64,000 nt of DNA. Origin: Rugamonas sp. A1-17. GTDB lineage: Bacteria; Pseudomonadota; Gammaproteobacteria; Burkholderiales; Burkholderiaceae_D. Positions 1 through 9,019 of this stretch are shown here, one piece after another. Numbering within the stretch: position 1 is the stretch's first letter; every line of letters starts with the position of its first letter. A program made the translations under genes and the position numbers. The stretch covers positions 232,321 through 296,320 of the forward strand of contig JAJLPB010000010.1 of the NCBI GenBank assembly GCA_025548565.1. The letters are read 5' to 3'. Below the pieces are notes generated by a model. That model was given only the letters and a program-made list of their open reading frames with translations, was not told the DNA's origin and made no database searches.

Positions 1-640
1 CATGCCCCAGCGCCACCACCGGCATGCCATGCTGCAGCGCCACCTCGTCGATGCTGAGGCGGTGCGCCTCGTCCAGCGCGCGCTGCAGCAGGTTCAGCCC
101 CATCCAGCTACGGCCCGGGAACGTGACTTCCATCCATGCCGCCTGCGCGTGCAGGCGGTCGACGTCGTCCGGCTGGAAGACCGGGTAATGCGGCAGCAGG
201 ATCATCAGGCAGCCCGGCAAGCCTTTCAAATGCGCGCAGGCCGGCGGCGGCGCCGCCAGGTCGGCCGGCGTGAGCAGGTAGCTGCCCTTGGCGACACGGT
301 TGCGCCCTATCGTGATGAGCTCGCAGAGATTGCCGTAACCCTCGCGATCCTGCGCCAGCGCGAGCAGCGACAGCGCCGGACTGCCGTCCGGGTTCTTCAG
401 ATGGAAATGGCTGCCGATCAGCAGCGGCAGGTTGGCATCCCTGGCCTGGGCGTGAGCGCGCACTACGCCGGCCAGCGAGCATTCATCGGTGATGGCCAGG
501 CCGGCGTAGTCCAACTGCGCGGCGCGCGCGACCAGCTCCTCGGCGCTGGACGCGCCTTGCAGAAAGGAAAAATTGGTCAAGCAGAACAGCTCGGCATAAG
601 CCGGCAAGCCCTGCGTGGACAGGGTGGCGATGGCGTTCAT
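1..640 (-). CDS. dnaE2: Error-prone DNA polymerase DnaE2/ImuC, N-terminal part (cut by window edge)
   Basis: Reading leftward from an ATG at 640, the protein begins MNAIATLSTQGLPAYAELF and continues with a PHP-domain pattern (FSFLQGASSAEELV, AITDECSLAGVVRAH, GSHFHL, LCELITIGRN) typical of the alpha-subunit-like translesion polymerase DnaE2. Only about 213 residues of a family of roughly 1,000 residues are inside the window, so the polymerase core is not visible. Known role of the family: mutagenic lesion bypass together with ImuA and ImuB, after SOS induction. A LexA box lies 10 bp upstream of the start. The imuA-imuB pair lies about 27 kb away on the same strand rather than next to this gene. 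A replicative DnaE is less likely because of the LexA box and the truncated-looking PHP sequence. Confidence 0.9.
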   Translation of the reverse strand, partial: MNAIATLSTQGLPAYAELFCLTNFSFLQGASSAEELVARAAQLDYAGLAITDECSLAGVVRAHAQARDANLPLLIGSHFHLKNPDGSPALSLLALAQDREGYGNLCELITIGRNRVAKGSYLLTPADLAAPPPACAHLKGLPGCLMILLPHYPVFQPDDVDRLHAQAAWMEVTFPGRSWMGLNLLQRALDEAHRLSIDEVALQHGMPVVALGH

Positions 641-649
641 AAACAGAAT

Positions 650-667
650 ACTGTATTTTTATACAGT
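650..667 (-). promoter_or_regulatory. LexA (SOS) box of dnaE2
   Basis: ACTGTATTTTTATACAGT fits CTG-N10-CAG exactly (CTG at 651-653, CAG at 664-666) with an AT-rich centre. It sits directly in front of the dnaE2 start, so LexA would block transcription initiation. Confidence 0.9.
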
Positions 668-841
668 ATCATACACCGTGCGCGGCGATATCGTCGCCCC
701 CCCTAAGTAGTACTACGCAGCGCATGGCGCCACGTGGCGCGGCAAAACAACAGTAAATAAAGTTTGCCTGCAAAATTGTCAGAAAACTCATTCACTTATG
801 AGCTATTTGACTAAAATCAAATTTTGCACGGGAGAGAAAAC

Positions 842-3244
842 TTGTTCGCTAACACGCCATTACGTCATGCCGTACTGCTCAGTCTGTACGGCGCAGCAGC
901 CCTCAGCCTCGCACCATCCGCCTTCGCACAGACCGCACCGGAAGCCAAAGCCGATACCGCCATCCAGTCGGTCAGCATCGTCGGTTCGCGCCGCGCGACC
1001 AGTTCCTCCACCGACACCGTGGTGCCGGTCGATATCATTCCGATGAGCAAGTCCACAGAACAAGGCGGCCAGTTCGACCTGGCGCAAACGCTGACTTATA
1101 TCTCGCCATCGTTCAACTCGACCCGCCAGAGCGGCTCCGACGGCGCCGACCTGGTTGATTCGGCCGCGCTGCGCGGCCTCGGTTCCGACCAGACCCTGGT
1201 GCTGGTCAACGGCAAGCGCCGCCACACCACCGCGCTGGTCAACCTGTTCGGCGCGCGCAACCGCGGCAATACCGGCACCGACATGAACACCATTCCGCTG
1301 CTGGCGATCAAGGACGTGCAGGTGCTGCGCGACGGCGCCGCCGCCCAGTACGGCTCGGACGCCATCGCCGGCGTGATGGACATCGGACTGAAGAAAAGCA
1401 AGGGCTGCGAAGCGGTCGCCGGCTTCAGCGAATACTCCAAGCGCGACGGCAAGAACTACCTGACCTCGGCCTACTGCGGCTTCGAGATCGGCAACGGCGG
1501 CACGCTGGGCATCACCGGCGAGTACCTCGACCGCGGCCGCTCCAACCGCGCCGACGCCGACAACCCGCGCATCATCGGCGACAGCAAGACCAAGAACCAG
1601 ACCATCTACCTGAACGGCGAACTGCCAACCGTCGGCACCGGCAAGCTTTACTTCACCGCCGGCGGCCAGACCCGCGACGCCTCCAGCGCCGCCTTCGCGC
1701 GCGGCGGCGTCGGCTCCGACGACATCCCGAGCCGCAACTCGGCCGCGATGTACCCGAACGGCTTCGTTCCGTTCATCAACGCCGACATCGACGACCGCTA
1801 CGCCATCCTGGGCCACCGCAGCATGGTGGGCGACTGGAACCTGGACGTGTCGCAGACCTATGGCTACAACAAGATGAAGTACAACATCAGCCATACGATC
1901 AACGCCTCGATCGCCAACAAGGACTTGCTGGCCGGCGGCAAGGGCATCAGCCCTGACCGCTTCGACGCGGGCGGCTTCTCGTTCCAGCAGTTGACCACCA
2001 ACCTCGACCTGAACCACTACTACGACGGCCTGGTCGGTGACGGCCTGAACGTGGCCTTCGGCGGCGAATACCGCAGCGAGAACTACAAGATCTTCGCCGG
2101 CGAGCCGGGCTCGTACAACGACGTCGACGGCGTCGGTTTCGGCGGCAACGCCGGCAGCCAGGGCTTCCCCGGCTTCCAGCCAGCCGACCAGGTCAACGCC
2201 AAGCGCCACAGCACCGCCGCCTACCTCGACCTGGAAGCTGACCTGAACAAGACGGTCAAGCTGCAGGGCGCGGTGCGCTACGAGAAGTTCAGCGACTTCG
2301 GCTCCACCGTCACCGGCAAGCTGGCCGGCAGCGTGCGCGTGGCCGACAGCGTGCTGCTGCGCGGCTCGGCCAGCACCGGCTTCCGCGCGCCGTCGCTGCA
2401 ACAAATTTATTTCTCGTCGACCTTCACCGACTTCATCGGCGGCGTGCCGACCGACGTGGTGCTGGCGCCGAACGGCGGCACCGTCGCCAACGCGGCCGGC
2501 ATTCCCAAACTGAAGGAAGAAAAGTCGACCAGCTTCACGCTGGGCACGACCTGGACGCCGAACGCCGCGCTGTCCGTGACGGCCGACCTGTACGACATTA
2601 AGATCAAGGACCGCATCGTGCTGTCGGGCCGCTTCAACGCCGACACCTATCCCGACCTGGCCGAGCGCCTGGCCAAGCTGGGCGTGGGCGAGGCGCAGTT
2701 CTTCGTCAACTCGGTCGACACCAAGACCCAGGGCCTGGACCTGACCGCGTCGCACAAGACCAACTTCGGCTCCAACAAGTTGACCACCTTCCTGGCGCTC
2801 AACGTCAGCAAGACCGAAGTGACCGGCATCCACGCGCCGGCTTCGCTGAAGGGCTTCGAGGACGTGCTGCTGTCGGAGAAGGAACGCCTGTACATCGAGC
2901 AAGGCGCGCCGCGCTCGAAGGCCACCTTGGGCTTCGACTACGTGACCGGTCCGTGGGAAAGCGACCTGAAGATCATCCACTTCGGTCCGCAGACCCTGGG
3001 CACCTTCGACGGCACGGCAGCCGGCGTGCCTAACCAGCACTATGAATCGAAGACCTCGGCCGACCTGAGCTTCACCTACACCATCAACAAAAACATGAAG
3101 TTCACCTTCGGCGGCAACAACATCTTCAATGTCAAGCCGACCACCCAGAACCCGGACCAGACCGACAACGGTTTCAAGTATGAGAGCGTGCAGTTCGGTC
3201 TGAACGGCGCGTCGTACTTCGGCCGCCTGTTCGTCAAGTTCTAA
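842..3244 (+). CDS. TonB-dependent outer-membrane receptor
   Basis: An 800-residue protein if started at the TTG at 842, which has GGGAGAG 6 bases upstream; an in-frame TTG at 824 is the alternative. A signal peptide ends near AFA-Q (residues 27-30). A plug domain follows, with LRGLGSDQTLVLVNGKRRH and DGAAAQYGSDAIAGV-type motifs, then a long beta-barrel region rich in alternating aromatic residues. The chain ends in phenylalanine (FVKF), as outer-membrane barrels usually do. Family role: energised uptake of a large ligand across the outer membrane using TonB-ExbBD. The substrate cannot be read from the sequence; no Fur box or partner enzyme was seen next to it. It is followed by a strong terminator, so it is probably a single-gene unit. 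Confidence 0.88.
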   Translation: MFANTPLRHAVLLSLYGAAALSLAPSAFAQTAPEAKADTAIQSVSIVGSRRATSSSTDTVVPVDIIPMSKSTEQGGQFDLAQTLTYISPSFNSTRQSGSDGADLVDSAALRGLGSDQTLVLVNGKRRHTTALVNLFGARNRGNTGTDMNTIPLLAIKDVQVLRDGAAAQYGSDAIAGVMDIGLKKSKGCEAVAGFSEYSKRDGKNYLTSAYCGFEIGNGGTLGITGEYLDRGRSNRADADNPRIIGDSKTKNQTIYLNGELPTVGTGKLYFTAGGQTRDASSAAFARGGVGSDDIPSRNSAAMYPNGFVPFINADIDDRYAILGHRSMVGDWNLDVSQTYGYNKMKYNISHTINASIANKDLLAGGKGISPDRFDAGGFSFQQLTTNLDLNHYYDGLVGDGLNVAFGGEYRSENYKIFAGEPGSYNDVDGVGFGGNAGSQGFPGFQPADQVNAKRHSTAAYLDLEADLNKTVKLQGAVRYEKFSDFGSTVTGKLAGSVRVADSVLLRGSASTGFRAPSLQQIYFSSTFTDFIGGVPTDVVLAPNGGTVANAAGIPKLKEEKSTSFTLGTTWTPNAALSVTADLYDIKIKDRIVLSGRFNADTYPDLAERLAKLGVGEAQFFVNSVDTKTQGLDLTASHKTNFGSNKLTTFLALNVSKTEVTGIHAPASLKGFEDVLLSEKERLYIEQGAPRSKATLGFDYVTGPWESDLKIIHFGPQTLGTFDGTAAGVPNQHYESKTSADLSFTYTINKNMKFTFGGNNIFNVKPTTQNPDQTDNGFKYESVQFGLNGASYFGRLFVKF

Positions 3245-3265
3245 GCTTCCGCGCTCGCGGAATCG

Positions 3266-3289
3266 ACGGCGCCTGCGGGCGCCGTTTTT
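3266..3289 (+). terminator. Rho-independent terminator after the TonB receptor
   Basis: An 8-bp perfect stem ACGGCGCC / GGCGCCGT with loop TGCG is followed by a run of T. It lies 21 bases after the receptor stop codon. Confidence 0.85.
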
Positions 3290-3302
3290 GATGGAGGCCA
3301 TA

Positions 3303-3533
3303 ATGAAAAAAGAAATAGCGATGGAGGTGCTCTCTCTGCTTGCGACGCAATCCAAAGATCTAAACGCGTCGCTGATCCGGGTACGCGATACCTGCACTGA
3401 AGAGGAATTCGATGCTTATCGTACGGAAGTCGGAAAAATTCTAGGTGCAATGTATCTTGACATCATAAAGCCGATACACATGAAGTACCCGGACCTTGAG
3501 CCCGAAGCACTGCGCCAATCCAGACTGAAGTAA
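3303..3533 (+). CDS. Small protein of unknown function (76 aa)
   Basis: The start ATG at 3303 has GGAGG 5 bases upstream, a good ribosome-binding site. The product begins MKKEIAMEVLSLLATQS and reads as a compact, charged, mostly helical soluble protein without signal peptide or membrane segment. It contains a single cysteine (RDTCTEEEFD). I do not recognise a family. It lies between two terminator-like hairpins, suggesting independent expression. The clear ribosome-binding site and clean length argue that it is a real gene. Confidence 0.6.
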   Translation: MKKEIAMEVLSLLATQSKDLNASLIRVRDTCTEEEFDAYRTEVGKILGAMYLDIIKPIHMKYPDLEPEALRQSRLK

Positions 3534-3568
3534 GCCGTGCGCGGATCCTGCCGCGCCTGTAGACTAAG

Positions 3569-3604
3569 CCCCGCAAGTTGCTTGCAGCTTTCGGGTTTTT
3601 TTTA
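3569..3604 (+). terminator. Probable terminator after the 76-aa gene
   Basis: An outer CCCG/CGGG stem encloses a GCAAG/CTTGC inner stem and is followed by eight or more T. The stem is interrupted, so it is less certain than the preceding terminator. Confidence 0.55.
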
Positions 3605-3625
3605 TGCCGTCACGAAAGGTGGAAA

Positions 3626-4510
3626 ATGTTTGAGATCAGCCAGCTGCGCTGTTTTGTCGCCGTGGCCGAGGAGCTGCACTTCAGTCGCGCGGCCGAGCGG
3701 CTGAACATGACGCAGCCGCCATTGAGCCGCCAGATCCGCCTGTTGGAGCACAACGTCGGCGCCGAGCTCATCGAGCGCAACAGCCGTATGGTCCGGCTGA
3801 CCGCCGCCGGCAAGGCTTTCCTGCCGGAGGCCGTCCGCATTCTTCGGCTGGCACATGAGGCGGCGCTCACCGCGCGCCGCGCGGCCAAGGGCGAACAGGG
3901 GCATCTTGCCATCGGCTTCACCTCCGCGTCGGGCTACAGCCTGCTTCCCGAGGTGGTGCGGCGGCTGCGCGAGCACTGCCCCGGCGTCTCGCTGACGTTG
4001 AAGGAGCTGGTCAGCACGGCGCAGGTCGAGGCGCTCAATTCCGGCGAGCTGGACCTCGGCCTGATGCGTCCCCACACGCTCAGCGCGGAACTCGAAACCA
4101 TTCCGCTGGTGACCGAGTCGCTGATGCTGGCCATCCACGAGGACGATGCCGGCAACTGGCCGCTGGAGCCTACGCTGCAGAGCCTGCACGGCAAGCCTTT
4201 CGTGATGTACTCGCCGTTCGACGCGCGGCCGTTTCATCATATGCTCAGCGAGCGCTTCGCCAAGGCCGGCGTGGAGCCGGACATTATCGAACACGTCGGC
4301 CAGGTGCATACCATGCTGGCCCTGGTGCGCGCCCGCCTGGGCGTGGCCCTGATTGCCGAAGGTGCGGTGCGGCTCGGGTTCAACGGTCTGGTGATGAGAA
4401 AGATGGCGACCGAACCGGTGCATATGGTCTGCGTCCACCGGCGCGACAACGAAAACCCCGTTTTACGTGTCTTTAAACGCGAGGTGTTGCCAACGTTTCA
4501 CGCCGGCTGA
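3626..4510 (+). CDS. LysR-family regulator of the glucarate locus
   Basis: Starts MFEISQLRCFVAVAEELHF with a typical LysR helix-turn-helix (FSRAAERLNMTQPPLSRQIRLLE, about residues 18-40), then a substrate-binding domain to residue 294. The ATG at 3626 has AGGTGG upstream. The next genes in the same direction are a porin, a glucarate-type transporter and glucarate dehydratase, so it probably responds to a sugar acid; that is inference from position. A candidate binding site (8-bp inverted repeat, 4581-4606) lies before the porin. Confidence 0.88.
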   Translation: MFEISQLRCFVAVAEELHFSRAAERLNMTQPPLSRQIRLLEHNVGAELIERNSRMVRLTAAGKAFLPEAVRILRLAHEAALTARRAAKGEQGHLAIGFTSASGYSLLPEVVRRLREHCPGVSLTLKELVSTAQVEALNSGELDLGLMRPHTLSAELETIPLVTESLMLAIHEDDAGNWPLEPTLQSLHGKPFVMYSPFDARPFHHMLSERFAKAGVEPDIIEHVGQVHTMLALVRARLGVALIAEGAVRLGFNGLVMRKMATEPVHMVCVHRRDNENPVLRVFKREVLPTFHAG

Positions 4511-4580
4511 CTCCGCGCGGCGATTCATTAATTGAATTGCTGGCGACACTCTTTGGTTTGGTGATGCATGGACGCCAGCC

Positions 4581-4606
4581 TATGATTGATTTGCAAGCCA
4601 ATCATA
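4581..4606. promoter_or_regulatory. Inverted repeat upstream of the porin, candidate LysR operator
   Basis: TATGATTG-N10-CAATCATA is a perfect 8-bp inverted repeat 25 bases before the porin start. Its size fits the T-N11-A-type sites bound by LysR proteins. The assignment to the LysR at 3626 is inference. Confidence 0.5.
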
Positions 4607-4631
4607 AAAATACACAAATCAAGGAGACAGC

Positions 4632-5705
4632 ATGAAACTAGCGGCAGCTATTGTCCTCGCCCTGGGCGCAGCCACGGCACACGCGCAGTCCAACGTCGCG
4701 ATCTACGGCATCGTCGATGCCGCCATCGTCGGCGAACGCGGCGGCAGCGCCGGCAACCTCACCAAGGTCACCAGCGGCGCCGGCTCCGCCTCGCGCCTCG
4801 GCTTCCGTGGCACCGAGGACCTGGGCGGCGGCATGTCGGCGTTCTTCACGCTGGAGGCCGGCACCAAGATCGACACCGGCGAGATCGACGCGGCCGGCAC
4901 CATATTCAACCGCCAGGCCTTCGTCGGACTGAAGACCGATCTCGGCTCGCTCGCCCTCGGCCGCCAGTACACGCCCTACCACACCACGCTGGTCAATATC
5001 GTCGACCCGTTCAGCACGGGTTACGCGGGCAGCTCCAAGAACTTGTTCCCCGACTCCGGCACGAACGTCCGCACCAGCAATACGATCAGCTACGCCTCGC
5101 CGCGCGTGAACGGCGTCGACGGCGAACTGTCCTACAGCGCCGGCGAGCAGACCAATATCCGCGCCGGCCGCCAGTTCGGCGGAGCGATCGGCTATGCCAC
5201 AGGTCAGTTGAGCGTGCGCCTGGCCTACAACAGCAAGAACTCCGACGTGGTCGCCAGCGGCAGCACGCCGGCGGTGGACCGCCCCCTGGGCCGCAACACG
5301 CTGCTGGGCGCGAGCTACAACTTCGGCTGGATCAAGGTCCATGCCGGCTATGGCATCGACAAAGGCTACAACGCCGCGCCGCTGGGCAACGCGAACAATC
5401 CGTATGGCGGCGTCAAACCAACCGCTTCGACCGATGGCCGCGACTACTTGCTGGGCTTCAGCATGCCAGCCGGGACGGGCACCGTGCTGGGCTCGGTGAT
5501 GCACAAGGATGACCGCACCAGCTTCAACCAGGATGCCAATTCCTGGGGCATCGGCTATCTGCATCCCCTGTCGAAACGCACCTCGCTGTACGCGGCGTAC
5601 GCCCACATCAGCAATAAAAACGGCGCCGGCTACACGGTCGCCAACAACACCGAAAGCGGCACCGGCAACACCGGCTACAACCTCGGCATGCGCCACACCT
5701 TCTAA
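4632..5705 (+). CDS. Gram-negative porin (betaproteobacterial OmpC-like)
   Basis: 357 residues, ATG preceded by AAGGAGA. A signal peptide (MKLAAAIVLALGAATAHA) is cut near residue 18 and the mature chain begins QSNVAIYGIVDAAI, the common opening of 16-strand betaproteobacterial porins. The pattern SRLGFRGTEDLGGGMSAFF and a C-terminal phenylalanine (GMRHTF) support an outer-membrane barrel. It is 24 bp upstream of the transporter gene, so it probably supplies outer-membrane entry for the same sugar acid. Confidence 0.9.
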   Translation: MKLAAAIVLALGAATAHAQSNVAIYGIVDAAIVGERGGSAGNLTKVTSGAGSASRLGFRGTEDLGGGMSAFFTLEAGTKIDTGEIDAAGTIFNRQAFVGLKTDLGSLALGRQYTPYHTTLVNIVDPFSTGYAGSSKNLFPDSGTNVRTSNTISYASPRVNGVDGELSYSAGEQTNIRAGRQFGGAIGYATGQLSVRLAYNSKNSDVVASGSTPAVDRPLGRNTLLGASYNFGWIKVHAGYGIDKGYNAAPLGNANNPYGGVKPTASTDGRDYLLGFSMPAGTGTVLGSVMHKDDRTSFNQDANSWGIGYLHPLSKRTSLYAAYAHISNKNGAGYTVANNTESGTGNTGYNLGMRHTF

Positions 5706-5729
5706 ACCGGCACAGAGACAGGGCATACC

Positions 5730-7091
5730 GTGGAACAAGCTCAATTCACCAAGCCGCAAACACGCAAGCGCTGGGTCATCCTGGCCATGCTGTTTGCGAT
5801 CACCACCATCAACTACGCGGACCGCGCGACGATCTCGATCGCCGGGCCGGAAATCAAAAAGGCGCTCGGCCTGGACGCGATCCAGATGGGTTTTGTCTTC
5901 TCGGCGTTTGCCTGGTCGTACGTGCTGGCCCAGCTGCCGGGCGGCTGGCTGCTGGACCGCTTTGGCTCGAAGATCACCTACTTCTTCAGCATCTTCCTGT
6001 GGTCCACATTCACCATGTTCACCGGCGCCGCGGGATTCGTGACCGGCGGCGCGGCGGTGGTGCTGCTGTTCGTGCTGCGCCTATTGGTCGGCGCCGCTGA
6101 AGCGCCTTCGTTCCCGGGCAACAGCCGGATCGCCTCGTCGTGGTTCCCCACCCACGAGCGTGGCCTCGCCGCCGCCGTGTTCAACTCCGCACAGTATTTC
6201 GCCACAGTGCTGTTCGCGCCCATCATGGGTTGGCTGGTGCATTCGTATGGATGGCAGAGTGTCTTCTTCGTCATGGGCGCGTTGGGGATCTTCATGGCGT
6301 TTGTCTGGTTGAAGACGATCTACGGTCCCAAGGATCACCCCGGCATCAGCGCCAGCGAGCTGCAGTATATTCAGCAGGGCGGCGCGCTGGTCGACCTGGA
6401 GAGCGGAGCGCACGCCGCCCAGCCCGCGCAGGTCAACACCATGGCTTGCATTAAAGAGCTGCTCTGCAGCCGTATGCTGCTGGGCGTGTACATCGGCCAG
6501 TATTGCATCACCACGCTCACCTATTTCTTCCTCACCTGGTTCCCCGTGTACCTGGTGCAGGAGCGTCACATGACGATCCTGAAGGCTGGCTTTGTCGCCT
6601 CGCTGCCCGCCATTGCAGGCTTCCTGGGTGGCGTTGCCGGCGGCTGGCTGTCGGATCGCTTGAACAAGGCGGGCTATTCCCTGTCGGTGTCGCGCAAGCT
6701 GCCGATTGTGATCGGCATGGTGCTGTCGATGAGCATGATCGCCTGTAACTACATCGAGACCGACATGCTGGTGGTCGCCATCATGTCGCTGGCCTTCTTC
6801 GGCAAAGGCATCGGCGCGCTGGGCTGGGCAGTGGTGTCGGACACCTCGCCCAAAGAGGCCGGTGGCCTGAGCGGCGCGCTGTTCAACACCTTCGGCAATA
6901 CCGCCGGCATCACCACCCCCATCGTGATTGGCTACATCGTGCAAAATACCGGCTCGTTCTCGGGCGCGCTGGTGTTTGTCGGCGCCAATGCCGCGATGGC
7001 CATCTTCAGTTACCTGTTCATTGTCGGCGATATCAAACGCGTCTCGCTGACGACTTCGTTGAACCCAATATCCCAACCACGCCAGAGCTAA
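5730..7091 (+). CDS. gudP: MFS sugar-acid transporter, GudP/GarP type (anion:cation symporter family)
   Basis: 453 residues with about 12 hydrophobic segments. The start is a GTG at 5730. The N-terminal NYADRATISIAGPEIKKALG and GGWLLDRFGSK stretches are typical of the glucarate/galactarate members of the major facilitator superfamily. The conserved loop SRIASSWFPTHERGLAAAVFNS is also present. The glucarate dehydratase gene begins 4 bases after the stop, so the two are almost certainly co-transcribed. Family role: proton-coupled import of D-glucarate or D-galactarate across the inner membrane. The exact substrate is inferred from the neighbour. Confidence 0.87.
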   Translation: MEQAQFTKPQTRKRWVILAMLFAITTINYADRATISIAGPEIKKALGLDAIQMGFVFSAFAWSYVLAQLPGGWLLDRFGSKITYFFSIFLWSTFTMFTGAAGFVTGGAAVVLLFVLRLLVGAAEAPSFPGNSRIASSWFPTHERGLAAAVFNSAQYFATVLFAPIMGWLVHSYGWQSVFFVMGALGIFMAFVWLKTIYGPKDHPGISASELQYIQQGGALVDLESGAHAAQPAQVNTMACIKELLCSRMLLGVYIGQYCITTLTYFFLTWFPVYLVQERHMTILKAGFVASLPAIAGFLGGVAGGWLSDRLNKAGYSLSVSRKLPIVIGMVLSMSMIACNYIETDMLVVAIMSLAFFGKGIGALGWAVVSDTSPKEAGGLSGALFNTFGNTAGITTPIVIGYIVQNTGSFSGALVFVGANAAMAIFSYLFIVGDIKRVSLTTSLNPISQPRQS

Positions 7092-7095
7092 TTTT

Positions 7096-8436
7096 ATGAA
7101 TCACATCGTCACCAACGCCCCGGTCGTGACCGACATGCGCGTCGTTCCCGTCGCCGGCCAGGACAGCATGCTGCTCAATCTCAGCGGCGCCCATGGCCCT
7201 TGGTTTACCCGCAACATCCTGATCCTGACCGACAGCGCCGGCAACACCGGCCTGGGCGAGGTTCCCGGCGGCGAGAAAATCCGCCAGACCATCGAGGACG
7301 CGCGGCCGTTCGTCATCGGCAAAACGCTGGGCGACTACAACGCCGTGCTCAACACGATGCGCTCCGCCTTCGCCGACCGCGACGCCGGCGGCCGCGGCCT
7401 GCAGACCTTCGACCTGCGCACCACCATCCACGCGGTGACGGCCATGGAGTCGGCGTTGCTCGACTTGCTGGGCCAGTTCATGAACGTGCCGGTCGCGGCG
7501 TTGCTGGGGGAAGGCTTGCAGCGCAATGCGGTCGAGATGCTGGGCTATCTGTTCTACGTTGGCGACCGCAACAAGACGCCGATGGCTTATCGCAGCGAGC
7601 CCGGTGCCGATGACGCGTGGTTCAGGCTGCGCAACGAGGAAGCGCTGACGCCGGAAGCCATCGTGCGCCTGGCCGAAGCCACGCACGCGCGCTATGGCTT
7701 CAACGATTTCAAACTGAAGGGTGGCGTGTTGTCCGCCGACGAGGAGATGGAGGCGATCGTCGCCCTGCACGAACGCTTCCCCGAAGCCCGCGTGACGCTG
7801 GACCCGAACGGCGGCTGGCTGCTCAAGGATGCGATCCGCGTCTGCCGCGACAAGCACGGCGTCCTGGCCTATGCGGAAGACCCGTGCGGCGCGGAGGACG
7901 GCTACTCGGGCCGCGAGGTGATGGCCGAGTTCCGCCGCGCGACGGGCCTGCCGACCGCCACCAACATGATCGCGACGGACTGGCGCCAGATGGCGCATTC
8001 GATCCAGCTGCAATCGGTGGATATCCCGCTGGCCGACCCGCACTTCTGGACCATGCAAGGTTCGGTGCGCGTCGCGCAGTTGTGCCAGATGTTCGGCCTG
8101 ACCTGGGGTTCGCACTCGAACAACCACTTCGACATTTCGCTGGCGATGTTCACGCACGTCGGCGCGGCCGCCCCGGGCAAGGTGACCGCGATCGATACCC
8201 ACTGGATCTGGCAGGACGGCCAGCGCCTGACCAAGGAGCCGTTGAAAATCGAGGGCGGGATGATCCATGTGCCCGCCCGCCCCGGCCTGGGTGTCGAGCT
8301 CGATCCTGTCGAGCTGGAGAAGGCCCATCAAGCCTACAAGAACATGGGCCTGGGAGCGCGCGACGATGCCGTGGCGATGCAGTTCCTGGTCCCGGGCTGG
8401 AAGTTCGACAACAAACGCCCCTGCCTGGTGCGCTGA
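7096..8436 (+). CDS. gudD: D-glucarate dehydratase (enolase superfamily)
   Basis: 446 residues, the same length as Escherichia coli GudD. The enolase-superfamily catalytic features are readable: KLK at 206-208, DPNGG at 236-240, EDP at 261-263, N290, and GSHSNNHFD from 338 with H340. The enzyme removes water from D-glucarate to give 5-dehydro-4-deoxy-D-glucarate in the cytoplasm. No gene for the next step (aldolase GarL, or the dehydratase KdgD route) is visible nearby, so it must lie elsewhere. Co-transcribed with the upstream transporter. Confidence 0.93.
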   Translation: MNHIVTNAPVVTDMRVVPVAGQDSMLLNLSGAHGPWFTRNILILTDSAGNTGLGEVPGGEKIRQTIEDARPFVIGKTLGDYNAVLNTMRSAFADRDAGGRGLQTFDLRTTIHAVTAMESALLDLLGQFMNVPVAALLGEGLQRNAVEMLGYLFYVGDRNKTPMAYRSEPGADDAWFRLRNEEALTPEAIVRLAEATHARYGFNDFKLKGGVLSADEEMEAIVALHERFPEARVTLDPNGGWLLKDAIRVCRDKHGVLAYAEDPCGAEDGYSGREVMAEFRRATGLPTATNMIATDWRQMAHSIQLQSVDIPLADPHFWTMQGSVRVAQLCQMFGLTWGSHSNNHFDISLAMFTHVGAAAPGKVTAIDTHWIWQDGQRLTKEPLKIEGGMIHVPARPGLGVELDPVELEKAHQAYKNMGLGARDDAVAMQFLVPGWKFDNKRPCLVR

Positions 8437-8458
8437 GGCCGGGATAGGCGCCCGCCAT

Positions 8459-8485
8459 CGATGTGTAACGTTTGCTTACACATCG
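8459..8485. promoter_or_regulatory. 10-bp inverted repeat between gudD and the DUF2844 gene
   Basis: CGATGTGTAA-N7-TTACACATCG is a perfect inverted repeat. No T-run follows, so it is more likely an operator for the downstream pair (or an RNA hairpin) than a terminator. The protein that would bind it is unknown. Confidence 0.45.
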
Positions 8486-8547
8486 CTAACGCCATCCAAC
8501 CCGGCGCCGCTTTACACTTGCCTGCATCTTAGGCACAGGAGCGATTG

Positions 8548-9009
8548 ATGCGCCGGGCATTCCTACTCATGTTGTTGCTCTCCCTGCTGCAAGGCGCTCT
8601 GGCCTATGCGGCGCTGGGCAGTTCTCCCTCCAATTTCGGCGCGACGCCCGTCAGGCAGGCCGCGCGCAGCCTGGCCGCCACCGGCGCCGACAACACGGCC
8701 GTCTACACGGTCAGCCAGAGCACGCTCGACAGCGGCACCGTGGTGCGCGAATACGTCGATGCCGACGGCAAGGTGTTCGCCGTCAGCTGGAACGGTCCGG
8801 CCCTGCCCGACCTGCGCACCCTGTTGGGCGACAAGTTCGCCGCGCTGACCAGCGCCACCGCCAAGCGCCCCAAGGCGGGCCACTCGCAGTTGGCGCTGCA
8901 ACAGCAGGACGTGGTGATCGTCTCGGGCGGCCACATGCGCGCCTACGCCGGCCATGCATGGATACCGGCCGCGCTGCCGGCCGGCTTCGACACTTCCGTC
9001 ATCGAATAG
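8548..9009 (+). CDS. Exported DUF2844-type protein
   Basis: 153 residues with a signal peptide (MRRAFLLMLLLSLLQGALAYA). The ATG at 8548 follows AGGAG. The mature part matches my memory of the DUF2844 family (AALGSSPSNF, YTVSQSTLDSGTVVREYVDADGKVFAVSWNGPALPDL). The function is unknown. It precedes the DUF3443 gene by 10 bases, and the two families are known to occur together in Betaproteobacteria. If the partner is an aspartic-protease-like protein, this one might be its substrate, inhibitor or chaperone; that is speculation. Confidence 0.8.
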   Translation: MRRAFLLMLLLSLLQGALAYAALGSSPSNFGATPVRQAARSLAATGADNTAVYTVSQSTLDSGTVVREYVDADGKVFAVSWNGPALPDLRTLLGDKFAALTSATAKRPKAGHSQLALQQQDVVIVSGGHMRAYAGHAWIPAALPAGFDTSVIE

Positions 9010-9019
9010 GGAGAGGCGC

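Noticed and set aside
860..3397. An 845-codon open frame opposite the TonB receptor
   Set aside because: Repetitive Val/Arg/Ala/His-rich translation typical of antisense frames; the + strand gene has signal peptide, plug and barrel features.
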